Source: Pseudomonadales bacterium (lineage in GTDB: Bacteria; Pseudomonadota; Gammaproteobacteria; Pseudomonadales; IMCC2047). From it: DNA of 64,000 bases. The notes under the pieces were generated by a model. That model made no database searches, was not told where the DNA came from, and was given only the letters and a program-made list of their open reading frames with translations. The position numbers and the translations under genes are program-made. Each line of letters opens with the position of its first letter. Position 1 is the stretch's first letter. This document shows, one piece after another, positions 55,942 through 63,066 of this stretch. Location: the NCBI GenBank assembly GCA_024234615.1, contig JACKNY010000003.1, positions 496,001-560,000 on the forward strand, read 5' to 3'.

Positions 55942-56799
55942 ATGAGCGACTTTTTAAAACCGGCACCTAAAACCTTTTCAACGCTATTAAAGCGGGCTAT
56001 CAATAAACGTTTTAAAGAAGGGCGAGGAAACGGAACGGGAAAACACTATAAACCTTTCCTTGAGATAAGAGATGTAGCAAGTAAAGGTAGATGCCACCGT
56101 GTACCGAGCATTACTCATGGCAGAGTAGTCCATCTTCTGTCTGATCTCGAACTGGTTATCTTCTACCTATTTGACTGGCATTCTGCCGTTATAGATATTC
56201 GTGAGCAATTTCCGTTAAACCCACAGGATACATTTGCATTAGCTGAAAGCGCTAATATCCCCCATCCCGAATATGGGGGTGTTAAGCAGGTGATGACTAC
56301 AGATTTCGTCGTGGATATGTCTGATCAAGGAGAAATGAAACGAATAGCCATATCGGCAAAATATGCGGAAGACCTAGAAGACCCGAGAACCCTCGAGAAG
56401 CAAGAACTAGAGCGCAGATATTGGAAAAATAAAGAGGTTCCCTGGTACATTATTACGGAACAAGATATTCCACCGATTCTGGTGAAAAATATACGTTGGC
56501 TAATCCCACATTTCCAGAGCTTTGACTTATCCGAGCAAGAACGAAAGCTGGCGTTCAATCAATTTATCTACGCTTTCGATACATTTCAAGAAATTAAAAT
56601 TCCACATATCTGCGCACACCTTGATGAAGCTAATGAACAAGAGCCTGGTACATATTTAAGCTGGCTCCGTCATTTATTGGCGCAAAGAGCATTTGTATGG
56701 GACATGAATACGATTGCCCACACGAAGCTAACCAGTGCCGACTTAACGGCATCAGATGCATGGTTACGTGGAGAGATAAACTATGTTTTTAACGAATGA
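55942..56799 (+). CDS. tnsA: TnsA endonuclease of a Tn7-like transposon
   Basis: 285-aa restriction-like endonuclease that cuts the 5' strands at transposon ends. Matching Tn7 TnsA (residue numbers recalled), the active-site residues E63, D114, K132 and E149 correspond to E70 (VHLLSDLELVIF), D121 (MTTDFVVD), K140 (AISAKYAED) and E157 (EKQELERRYW). The opening KRFKEGRGNGTGKHYKPFL and DIREQFPLNPQDT are also family marks. A C-terminal winged-helix region follows from about 170. It starts 53 bp after the repeats and overlaps tnsB by 17 nt. The ORF looks intact. Confidence 0.93.
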   Translation: MSDFLKPAPKTFSTLLKRAINKRFKEGRGNGTGKHYKPFLEIRDVASKGRCHRVPSITHGRVVHLLSDLELVIFYLFDWHSAVIDIREQFPLNPQDTFALAESANIPHPEYGGVKQVMTTDFVVDMSDQGEMKRIAISAKYAEDLEDPRTLEKQELERRYWKNKEVPWYIITEQDIPPILVKNIRWLIPHFQSFDLSEQERKLAFNQFIYAFDTFQEIKIPHICAHLDEANEQEPGTYLSWLRHLLAQRAFVWDMNTIAHTKLTSADLTASDAWLRGEINYVFNE

Positions 56800-58558
56800 T
56801 GTTTACCAATGGGGAAAGCTTCGTCTGCGTATCCTATGGACATTCGAAAATATCTTAGTATGGATTGATATAGATAGCAAAAGTGCCTTTCCACAAACTA
56901 GTGCTAAAGCGGAGTTCGAACACTTAGTAGCGGATGAGGTACTAAAGAATATCGATGATCCTTTTTTGGAGAAAATACTCTCTCCACCAACGGAAGGCTC
57001 AAGAGCAGAACAAATTCAAAAAAAAGCATGGGCTATGCTCAATCCTTTAGTTAATGAGGAACCTTGGATCTATCGGCGTAAACAAAGAGGGGAGTTGATT
57101 GCAAAATGCATAAAGGAAAATAAAACTACCAAACAGACGATATATCGCTACTTACGCCGGTATTGGCAGTTAGGAAAAAGCCCTAATGCATTGAGTGCTA
57201 TTTATGAAAACTGTGGTGGTAAAGGTAAACAAAGAAAGGCAGGGAGGAAGAAAAGAGGAAGACGTCGAACTAGGTCTTTAGGTGTGGGTGTCAATGTTGA
57301 TGAAAATATACAAAAGATATTTCGTGTTTGTCTCGAACAAAGTTATTTAAATAAGAAAAAGTATGATTTTGTCTACGCCCATAATCAGGTTTTGATTGCC
57401 TTTGGCATCGACCCTTCCAAGAAAGATTTGGCGGCGATTTCTGAGGGACCGACATTATCCCAGCTCCATTACTTCTTTAATAAAGAATATCGAAAAATCG
57501 ATGTAACTAAATCCAGAGAGGGAGATATAGATTATCTCAAAGATTTTCGTCCGGTGCTTGGGACCTCGACTGCAGAAGTTGAAGGGCCGGGAACACGGTT
57601 TCAAATTGATGCGACTATTGGAGACATATATTTGGTTTCCAGTATTGATCGAAGCAAAATAATTGGGCGCCCGGTAATTTATATCGTTGTTGACGTATTT
57701 AGCCGCCTAATTGTCGGATTCTATGTTGGCCTCGAAGGTCCATCTTGGGTTAGCGCAATGGAATCAATCGCCAGTACAGTTAGGGATAAACAAGAGTTAT
57801 GTGCGGAGTTTGATATAAAAATATTGCCAGAACAATGGTCTGTAAAGGGATTACCGGAATCGATTTTGGGTGATAAAGGAGAAATGCTAGGTCGACATGT
57901 CGAAGTACTAAGTAAGTCTTTTAATGTAAGAATAGAAAACACACCGAGTTTTAGAGCGGATTGGAAAGGAATTGTTGAACGTTATTTCAGGACGATTCAA
58001 ACAAAATTTAAGCCGTATGTTCAAGGATATGTAGAAAAAAAGCCGATTGGCAAAAAGCGTAACGGCCCAGATTATCGACTCGATGCCACATTGACTTTAT
58101 ATGAGTTTACTCAAGTTATCCTGCGATGTGTGATCTACTATAATAACGATCATGTACTCTCAAAATACGACCCACCTGAAGATATGCCCGCTAACTTGGA
58201 ACATAATCCAAGAACATTGTGGGAATGGGGGATTAGATATCGCACCGGTAAATTACGCTGTCCGCCTGAGGATTTAGTTAAGATAAATCTTCTACCACAT
58301 ACTGAGGCATCGATTACCGAGAAAGGGATCTTACTTTTTAAATGTTATTACACCTGTGCTGAAGCATTGCGGCGTGGTTGGTTTGAGCGTAACTACCACG
58401 GCCCTAAAAAGATAATGGTCGCGTACGATCCTCACAGTGCAAATCAAATTTATATCAGACCGAATAATAGTTACGATCAATATTGGACTGCTGATTTATC
58501 TCAAAGAAGCAGAGAATATAGAGATTATACAATTTGGGATGTTTGGGGAAAAAAATGA
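56783..58558 (+). CDS. tnsB: TnsB transposase of a Tn7-like transposon, C-terminus frameshifted
   Basis: Rve-type DDE transposase that binds the end repeats and joins 3' ends to the target. This frame gives 591 aa. The triad is D276 (TRFQIDATIGDI), D364 (ILGDKGEM) and E399 (GIVERYFRT), each three residues from Tn7 D273, D361 and E396 as recalled. The N-terminal half has helix-turn-helix-like DNA-binding segments and a very basic patch (RKAGRKKRGRRRTR, 151-164). At 58549-58555 seven A are followed directly by TGA. Removing one A, or a +1 shift, continues into a TnsB-like tail. Tn7 TnsB is about 702 aa, so the product is short by its TnsC-contacting tail. Confidence 0.88.
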   Translation: MFLTNDVYQWGKLRLRILWTFENILVWIDIDSKSAFPQTSAKAEFEHLVADEVLKNIDDPFLEKILSPPTEGSRAEQIQKKAWAMLNPLVNEEPWIYRRKQRGELIAKCIKENKTTKQTIYRYLRRYWQLGKSPNALSAIYENCGGKGKQRKAGRKKRGRRRTRSLGVGVNVDENIQKIFRVCLEQSYLNKKKYDFVYAHNQVLIAFGIDPSKKDLAAISEGPTLSQLHYFFNKEYRKIDVTKSREGDIDYLKDFRPVLGTSTAEVEGPGTRFQIDATIGDIYLVSSIDRSKIIGRPVIYIVVDVFSRLIVGFYVGLEGPSWVSAMESIASTVRDKQELCAEFDIKILPEQWSVKGLPESILGDKGEMLGRHVEVLSKSFNVRIENTPSFRADWKGIVERYFRTIQTKFKPYVQGYVEKKPIGKKRNGPDYRLDATLTLYEFTQVILRCVIYYNNDHVLSKYDPPEDMPANLEHNPRTLWEWGIRYRTGKLRCPPEDLVKINLLPHTEASITEKGILLFKCYYTCAEALRRGWFERNYHGPKKIMVAYDPHSANQIYIRPNNSYDQYWTADLSQRSREYRDYTIWDVWGKK

Positions 58559-58775
58559 GATTAAATCTAGAACAGCTGCATCCTCCAGCTTAAAGAAAAA
58601 AGCAGGTGAGCTAGAATTAGACTATCATCTTAATAATATCGCTGAAGTGGCAAAAACGAAAATGCCTGATACTGGTGATATTCCAAAATCTAAAAGAGTC
58701 GCAGGTATTCGTCAAAACCGCTCGGATGAAAAAACACACGAGAGAAGCAAAAAAGCGGTAACTCAGGGAAAAACT
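58554..58775 (+). pseudogene. tnsB: out-of-frame C-terminal tail of tnsB
   Basis: In the +1 frame after the A7 run, codons read NEIKSRTAASSSLKKKAGEL, then LDYHLNNIAEVAKTK and RVAGIRQNRSDEKTHERSKKA. This charged, helical composition with the IRxNR-type motif is like the extreme C-terminus of TnsB proteins, which binds TnsC. There is no separate start codon context. Around 58770 the sequence changes to antisense of the PAS-GAF gene, so even the tail is incomplete by some tens of residues. Confidence 0.65.
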
Positions 58776-59732
58776 TTAAAATCGACCAGCAACATGCTGG
58801 GTTTTTTCATTGAACAGCAGGGCATGGCCTACGGGCCAATGACAATAGTTACAAACTTCTTCGAGACAGACGTTGAATGCGGATTCAATATCCTGGGCCT
58901 CATTTGCCGCTTCCGCAATGGTTCGGAGCAAGCGCAGCGTATTGGCTTTATCAGTTTCTGTCTGAAGGGCCAATAATTCAGCGGTTTTGTCTCGGCAAAA
59001 ACCCAGAATGGCGGGGATGCCATTAAAAAAGGTTGCGTTTAAAACGACTTCGATATGGACGATGGAGCCATTCTTATGCTTTATCGGTAAGTTGGGAATG
59101 GTGCATTGTTTATCCCTCTGCATCTTTTTAATCAAGTTGTCACGATAAGAGGTTTCAAGACAAAAATCGCGCATCTTTTTGCCAATCAGCTCTTCTGGTG
59201 TATAGCCTAACAACCGGAACCCTGCATCATTGAGTTGCAGGATTTGCCCTCCTTTTAAGGTAGTGATAATAATGGGCTGCGGGCTAGAAACTAGGGATTT
59301 CGACAACAGTGACTGACTAAAAGCGGTTTCTTGCTCAGTTTGAAAATGGCTGTCTGACTTTCGCATGATAACAAAAACATGAGTTACCACGCCGGTTTCA
59401 TCCCTAAAGGGGGTAAGGTTTACGTGCAGCAGTGCAAGCACAGGATTGGCCAGATAAACTTGGCTGGAAAAGGTTAATTTTTTGCCGGATAAACAGCTGT
59501 CGACTCGCGGTTTAATTAACTGAAAGGCATCTGTTCCCTCAATTTCGCTGATAGTATGGTTTACGACCTGATCTAGGGGTAGATCGACTATGTTGAGATA
59601 GGCGGGGTTGGCGTATAAGTAGCGGTATTCCCTATCCAGTATCAAGGTTGGATCCGGACAGATATCACAGGCATTCTGATAAAGTGAAAGCATTGCATCA
59701 GAAGAAGCAAGAGGGTTCAAAATTTTTTCCAT
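58776..59732 (-). CDS. PAS-PAS-GAF sensor protein, 3'-truncated
   Basis: 318-aa fragment starting with ATG 59732. PAS 1 spans about 15-130 (NACDICPDPTLILDREYRYLYANPAY in part), PAS 2 about 145-260 (PQPIIITTLKGGQILQLNDAG, LLGYTPEELIGKKMRDF), and a GAF-like domain starts near 265 (LLRTIAEAANEAQDIESAF) but breaks off after GHALLFNEKTQHVAG, a stretch that normally lies early in GAF. The output domain (histidine kinase or cyclase) is therefore lost. It is tail-to-tail with glmS and the transposon remnant. It may be a host gene cut by the deletion that also removed tnsC-E, or less likely a cargo gene. Confidence 0.75.
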   Translation of the reverse strand: MEKILNPLASSDAMLSLYQNACDICPDPTLILDREYRYLYANPAYLNIVDLPLDQVVNHTISEIEGTDAFQLIKPRVDSCLSGKKLTFSSQVYLANPVLALLHVNLTPFRDETGVVTHVFVIMRKSDSHFQTEQETAFSQSLLSKSLVSSPQPIIITTLKGGQILQLNDAGFRLLGYTPEELIGKKMRDFCLETSYRDNLIKKMQRDKQCTIPNLPIKHKNGSIVHIEVVLNATFFNGIPAILGFCRDKTAELLALQTETDKANTLRLLRTIAEAANEAQDIESAFNVCLEEVCNYCHWPVGHALLFNEKTQHVAGRF

Positions 59733-60077
59733 AAATGCCTATTGCCTTAAAAGGACTTTTGCCATGACAACTGTTTAGTTGGTCAATAGGTTGAGCCAGA
59801 GTTGCTAAACAGTGGAGCTCCACTTCTACTCTCGGTAGCCTGTTCTGCGACCGACGCTAAATAAGCCTAGCTTGAAAGTGGGTAATTGCAATAAATATGG
59901 TGAATATCATTAGGATAGGAAAGTGCGGATATCGATGCTTTTAGGAATCGGAAGGTTATGTATATATTGCCAATAATTCTATGATTTAGCAGGCAATTTG
60001 TTGCACTTCATGACAATAAAGGTAGTATGACGCGCCTACAAATAGCAAAGACCGCTAGCTTTAAGTAAGGAGCATCG
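59733..60077. other. intergenic region between the truncated PAS gene and cysC
   Basis: 345 bp without an open frame that I can support. No TnsB-type inverted sites or CCACA end are present, so the lost transposon end is not here. It contains the probable cysC promoter at 60001-60028. Confidence 0.6.
60001..60028 (+). promoter_or_regulatory. probable promoter of cysC-cysQ-sat
   Basis: TTGCAC (60001-60006) and TAGTAT (60023-60028) with 16-bp spacing, about 50 bp before the cysC start. Its -10 has two departures from consensus. Confidence 0.5.
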
Positions 60078-60692
60078 ATGAGCGAACCCAAAAGTAAAAA
60101 TATTGTTTGGAGCGAGAGCCAAGTTCAGGCGGCGCAACGCGAAAAAATTCTCGGTAATAAACCGGCAACTTTATGGTTCACTGGTTTATCCGGTTCGGGT
60201 AAATCGACGCTGGCCTTGGCCACTGAACTCGCGCTGGTGGAGCGCGGTATCAATGCCTTTATTTTGGATGGTGATAATGTCCGTCATGGACTCAATAGTA
60301 ATCTTGGTTTTTCTCACGAAGACCGGACTGAGAACATTCGCCGTATCGGTGAGGTCTGTAAACTCCTCTGTGATGCCGGAATGATAGTGTTCTCAGCGTT
60401 CATTTCGCCTTACCGTGCCGACCGCGATCTGGTGCGATATAAGCATCAGCCGGGGCAATTTATCGAAGTTCTGATTGATGCGCCATTGGAAGTATGCGAA
60501 AGCCGTGATGTCAAAGGCCTGTATGAGAAAGCACGGGCTGGTGTAATCCCAGAATTTACCGGTATTTCTGCGCCCTATGAAGCGCCGATTAATCCGGAAA
60601 TTACGGTCAACACAGCAGAGCATAGTTTGGAAGAATGTGTACAACAGATCATTAGCTATCTTGAGAATAAAGGTTTTATTTCAAAGCAGTAA
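60078..60692 (+). CDS. cysC: adenylylsulfate kinase
   Basis: Phosphorylates APS to PAPS. The 204-aa kinase has the P-loop FTGLSGSGKST (35-44), DGDNVRHGLNSNLGFS, and the phospho-acceptor-type Ser110 in SAFISPYRADRD. ATG 60078 follows AAGGAGC. First gene of a three-gene sulfate-activation operon with cysQ and sat. Confidence 0.96.
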   Translation: MSEPKSKNIVWSESQVQAAQREKILGNKPATLWFTGLSGSGKSTLALATELALVERGINAFILDGDNVRHGLNSNLGFSHEDRTENIRRIGEVCKLLCDAGMIVFSAFISPYRADRDLVRYKHQPGQFIEVLIDAPLEVCESRDVKGLYEKARAGVIPEFTGISAPYEAPINPEITVNTAEHSLEECVQQIISYLENKGFISKQ

Positions 60693-60710
60693 CTATTATT
60701 CGAGTTTTGT

Positions 60711-61688
60711 ATGAGCTACGCAAAGGAACTAGAGGTCGCAATACAGGCGGTGCGAGCCGCTGCCAATCTGTGTCGATCCGTACAGGCAAACTTAATTACC
60801 GCTGATACGCTGGAGAAAAAAGATAAAAGCCCGGTAACTGTTGCCGACTTTGCCTCGCAGGCTATTGTTTGCGCTCATCTGCAGCAAGCTTTTCCACAGG
60901 ATCAGGTGGTGGGCGAAGAAGACTCCACCGACCTACAAAGCCATGAACAGGCGCCACTGCGCCACTCGGTAGTGACCCATGTTGGTGAGGAGTTAGGCGG
61001 AGATCTGGATGAAGCGCAGGTGCTTAATTGGATCGATCACGGCAATGCCGACGGAACACAGGTGCGTTACTGGACGCTCGACCCCATCGATGGCACCAAA
61101 GGGTTTTTACGTGGGCAGCAATATGCCATCGCACTGGCATTAATTGAACAGGGCGAGGTGGTGCTGGGTGTTTTAGGTTGTCCTAATATGCTGGTAGGTG
61201 AGCAGCTGGGTGCTTTGTTTACGGCGACGAAAGGTGGTATGGCGCGTATGTTACCCCTGTCCGATGCCGGTGCGTCAGGCGAACGAATTCAAGTCAGCCA
61301 AGTTGCTGCGGTCAATCAGGCCCGTTTTTGTGAGTCGGTCGAGTCGGGGCATTCGAATCAAAATGAATCAGCACAAATTGCTGCTTTATTGGGAATAGCG
61401 ACGGAGCCTTACCGTATTGATAGTCAGTGCAAATATGCCGCAGTGGCACGTAACGACGCTTCTATCTATTTGCGCTTACCAACCAGCGCTGCTTACCAGG
61501 AAAAAATCTGGGATCATGCGGCGGGCAAAATAATCGTCGAGGCGGCAGGCGGTAAAGTAACCGATATGCACGGCAATGCGCTGGATTTTAACCAAGGGCC
61601 ATTGCTGAGTAATAATCAAGGCGTTGTGGCTACCTGCGGCGCGATACATGATCAGGTCATTGACGCGATTCGACGTGTACGTGGCTAA
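60711..61688 (+). CDS. 3'(2'),5'-bisphosphate nucleotidase (CysQ/HAL2-like)
   Basis: 325-aa Mg-dependent, Li-sensitive-family phosphatase removing the 3'-phosphate from PAP. Metal ligands appear in VVGEEDST (E69, E70), LDPIDGTKGF (D124, D127) and WDHAAG (D268). It is longer than enteric CysQ (about 246 aa) and closer in layout to the eukaryotic HAL2 type. It clears PAP or PAPS formed by the neighbouring cysC and sat products. Confidence 0.9.
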   Translation: MSYAKELEVAIQAVRAAANLCRSVQANLITADTLEKKDKSPVTVADFASQAIVCAHLQQAFPQDQVVGEEDSTDLQSHEQAPLRHSVVTHVGEELGGDLDEAQVLNWIDHGNADGTQVRYWTLDPIDGTKGFLRGQQYAIALALIEQGEVVLGVLGCPNMLVGEQLGALFTATKGGMARMLPLSDAGASGERIQVSQVAAVNQARFCESVESGHSNQNESAQIAALLGIATEPYRIDSQCKYAAVARNDASIYLRLPTSAAYQEKIWDHAAGKIIVEAAGGKVTDMHGNALDFNQGPLLSNNQGVVATCGAIHDQVIDAIRRVRG

Positions 61689-61708
61689 ACCAATCTGGAG
61701 TTGAAATA

Positions 61709-62896
61709 ATGATTAAACCCTTCGGGTCTGATGAGTTAAATCCCCTGTTTGTTTATGATTCTGAACAGCATCATGCGCTGGCAGCAGAAGCAGAAAGTTT
61801 ACCGTCACTGTTGCTCAACTCGGCGGCAGCCGCCAATGCGGTGATGTTGGGGGCGGGCTATTTTAATCCGCTTAATGGCTACATGAATCTGGCGGACGCA
61901 CTGAGCGTAGCCGAGCACTTGCAAACCACCGATGGTTTGTTCTGGCCAGTGCCCATTGTCAACTTGAGCAATGACATTGCCGCTATTGGCAACGCTAAGC
62001 GTATTGCCCTGCGCGACCCCAATGTCGAAGGCCATCCGGTATTAGCGATTCAGGAGATCGCCGCGATTGAACCGGTTTCTGATGAGCAGATCGATGCCAT
62101 GGCACAGCAGATTTTCGGTACCAATGATGCCAATCACCCCGGCGTTGCGACTTTTACCGGTTTGGGTCGTTATCTGATTTCAGGGCCGATTCAGGTTTTA
62201 AACTTTAGCTATTTCCAACAGGATTTCCCTGATACTTTCCGTACTGCGGTGGAAATTCGCAATGAAATTCAGGAGCGTGGCTGGCAAAAAGTCGTCGCCT
62301 TCCAAACCCGTAACCCGATGCACCGTGCCCACGAGGAACTGTGCAAAATGGCGATGGAAGCGGTAGATGCCGATGGTGTGTTGATTCACATGTTGCTGGG
62401 TAAACTCAAACCGGGTGATATCCCTGCGCCAGTGCGTGATGCGGCGATCCGCAAAATGGTGGAGCTCTATTTCCCGAAAAATACCGTGATGATTACCGGT
62501 TATGGCTTTGACATGCTCTATGCCGGCCCGCGCGAAGCGGTGCTGCATTCGATCTTTCGTCAGAATAGCGGCTGCGCGCATTTTATTGTCGGTCGTGATC
62601 ATGCCGGTGTTGGTGATTACTATGGTGCTTTTGAAGCACAGGAAATTTTTGATCAGCGGGTGCCGAAGGGGGCGCTGGATATTGAAATTTTCAAGGCAGA
62701 TCATACCGCCTATTCCAAGAAGCTGAACAAGGTAGTAATGATGCGCGATGTGCCGGATCATAGCATCGAAGATTTTGTCATCCTGTCCGGTACTAAGGTG
62801 CGGCAGATGTTGGCGGCCGGTGAAGACTTACCGCAGGAATTTGCCCGCCCAGAAGTGGCGAAAATCCTGATGGCGCATTATCAAAACGAGGCTTAG
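61709..62896 (+). CDS. sat: sulfate adenylyltransferase, homo-oligomeric type
   Basis: 395-aa ATP sulfurylase (Sat), unlike the heterodimeric CysDN. Active-site motifs are QTRNPMHRAHEE (199-210), the later VGRDHAGVG near 295, and the GFDMLYAGPREAVLHSI segment. It makes APS from sulfate, used by CysC. The pairing with cysC and a HAL2-like nucleotidase indicates an assimilatory role. 20 nt after cysQ. Confidence 0.95.
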   Translation: MIKPFGSDELNPLFVYDSEQHHALAAEAESLPSLLLNSAAAANAVMLGAGYFNPLNGYMNLADALSVAEHLQTTDGLFWPVPIVNLSNDIAAIGNAKRIALRDPNVEGHPVLAIQEIAAIEPVSDEQIDAMAQQIFGTNDANHPGVATFTGLGRYLISGPIQVLNFSYFQQDFPDTFRTAVEIRNEIQERGWQKVVAFQTRNPMHRAHEELCKMAMEAVDADGVLIHMLLGKLKPGDIPAPVRDAAIRKMVELYFPKNTVMITGYGFDMLYAGPREAVLHSIFRQNSGCAHFIVGRDHAGVGDYYGAFEAQEIFDQRVPKGALDIEIFKADHTAYSKKLNKVVMMRDVPDHSIEDFVILSGTKVRQMLAAGEDLPQEFARPEVAKILMAHYQNEA

Positions 62897-62904
62897 TTAA
62901 GAAA

Positions 62905-62928
62905 TGGCCGCTCGCAATGGGGCGGCCA
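62905..62928 (+). terminator. hairpin after sat, possible terminator
   Basis: TGGCCGC (62905-62911) and GCGGCCA (62922-62928) form a 7-bp GC-rich stem, 9 bp after sat. It is followed by GTTTCTCC with only a short T-run, so termination strength is doubtful. Confidence 0.45.
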
Positions 62929-63010
62929 GTTTCTCCATGCCAGCTTTTTCGTCCTGCTACGCTGGCGCCGTAATTTCTAACAATTCCGAAAACATTCACA
63001 CTAACAACCC

Positions 63011-63019
63011 TGCTATAAT
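63011..63019 (+). promoter_or_regulatory. extended -10 promoter of uvrD
   Basis: TGCTATAAT: a perfect -10 TATAAT (63014-63019) with the TGn extension, without a recognisable -35. It lies 48 bp before the uvrD start. No convincing LexA operator was seen. Confidence 0.55.
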
Positions 63020-63066
63020 TTCGCCTTTGCGCCGATCGCGCTAATGGCAAATTTGACAGTATTAGT

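Larger units (their letters stand above)
55824..58775 (+). mobile_element. Tn7-like transposon remnant, one end plus tnsAB
   Basis: A Tn7-family element inserted after glmS. It has a right-type end beginning TGTGG at 55824, tandem TnsB-type repeats, tnsA and tnsB transcribed inward, as in Tn7. tnsC, tnsD, tnsE, cargo and the opposite end are absent. The right boundary (about 58770-58790) is where the tnsB tail meets a truncated PAS-GAF gene, so it is a deletion breakpoint and not a transposon end; its exact base is uncertain. Confidence 0.8.

Noticed and set aside
58437..58976. A 179-codon plus-strand frame as a separate gene
   Set aside because: It starts inside tnsB in another frame, continues as the tnsB tail and ends as antisense of the PAS gene; it is a chimera of known pieces.
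60010..60029. GACAATAAAGG near cysC as a leftover TnsB site of the lost left end
   Set aside because: It is in direct, not inverted, orientation, matches only the first ten bases, is single and overlaps a plausible cysC promoter.
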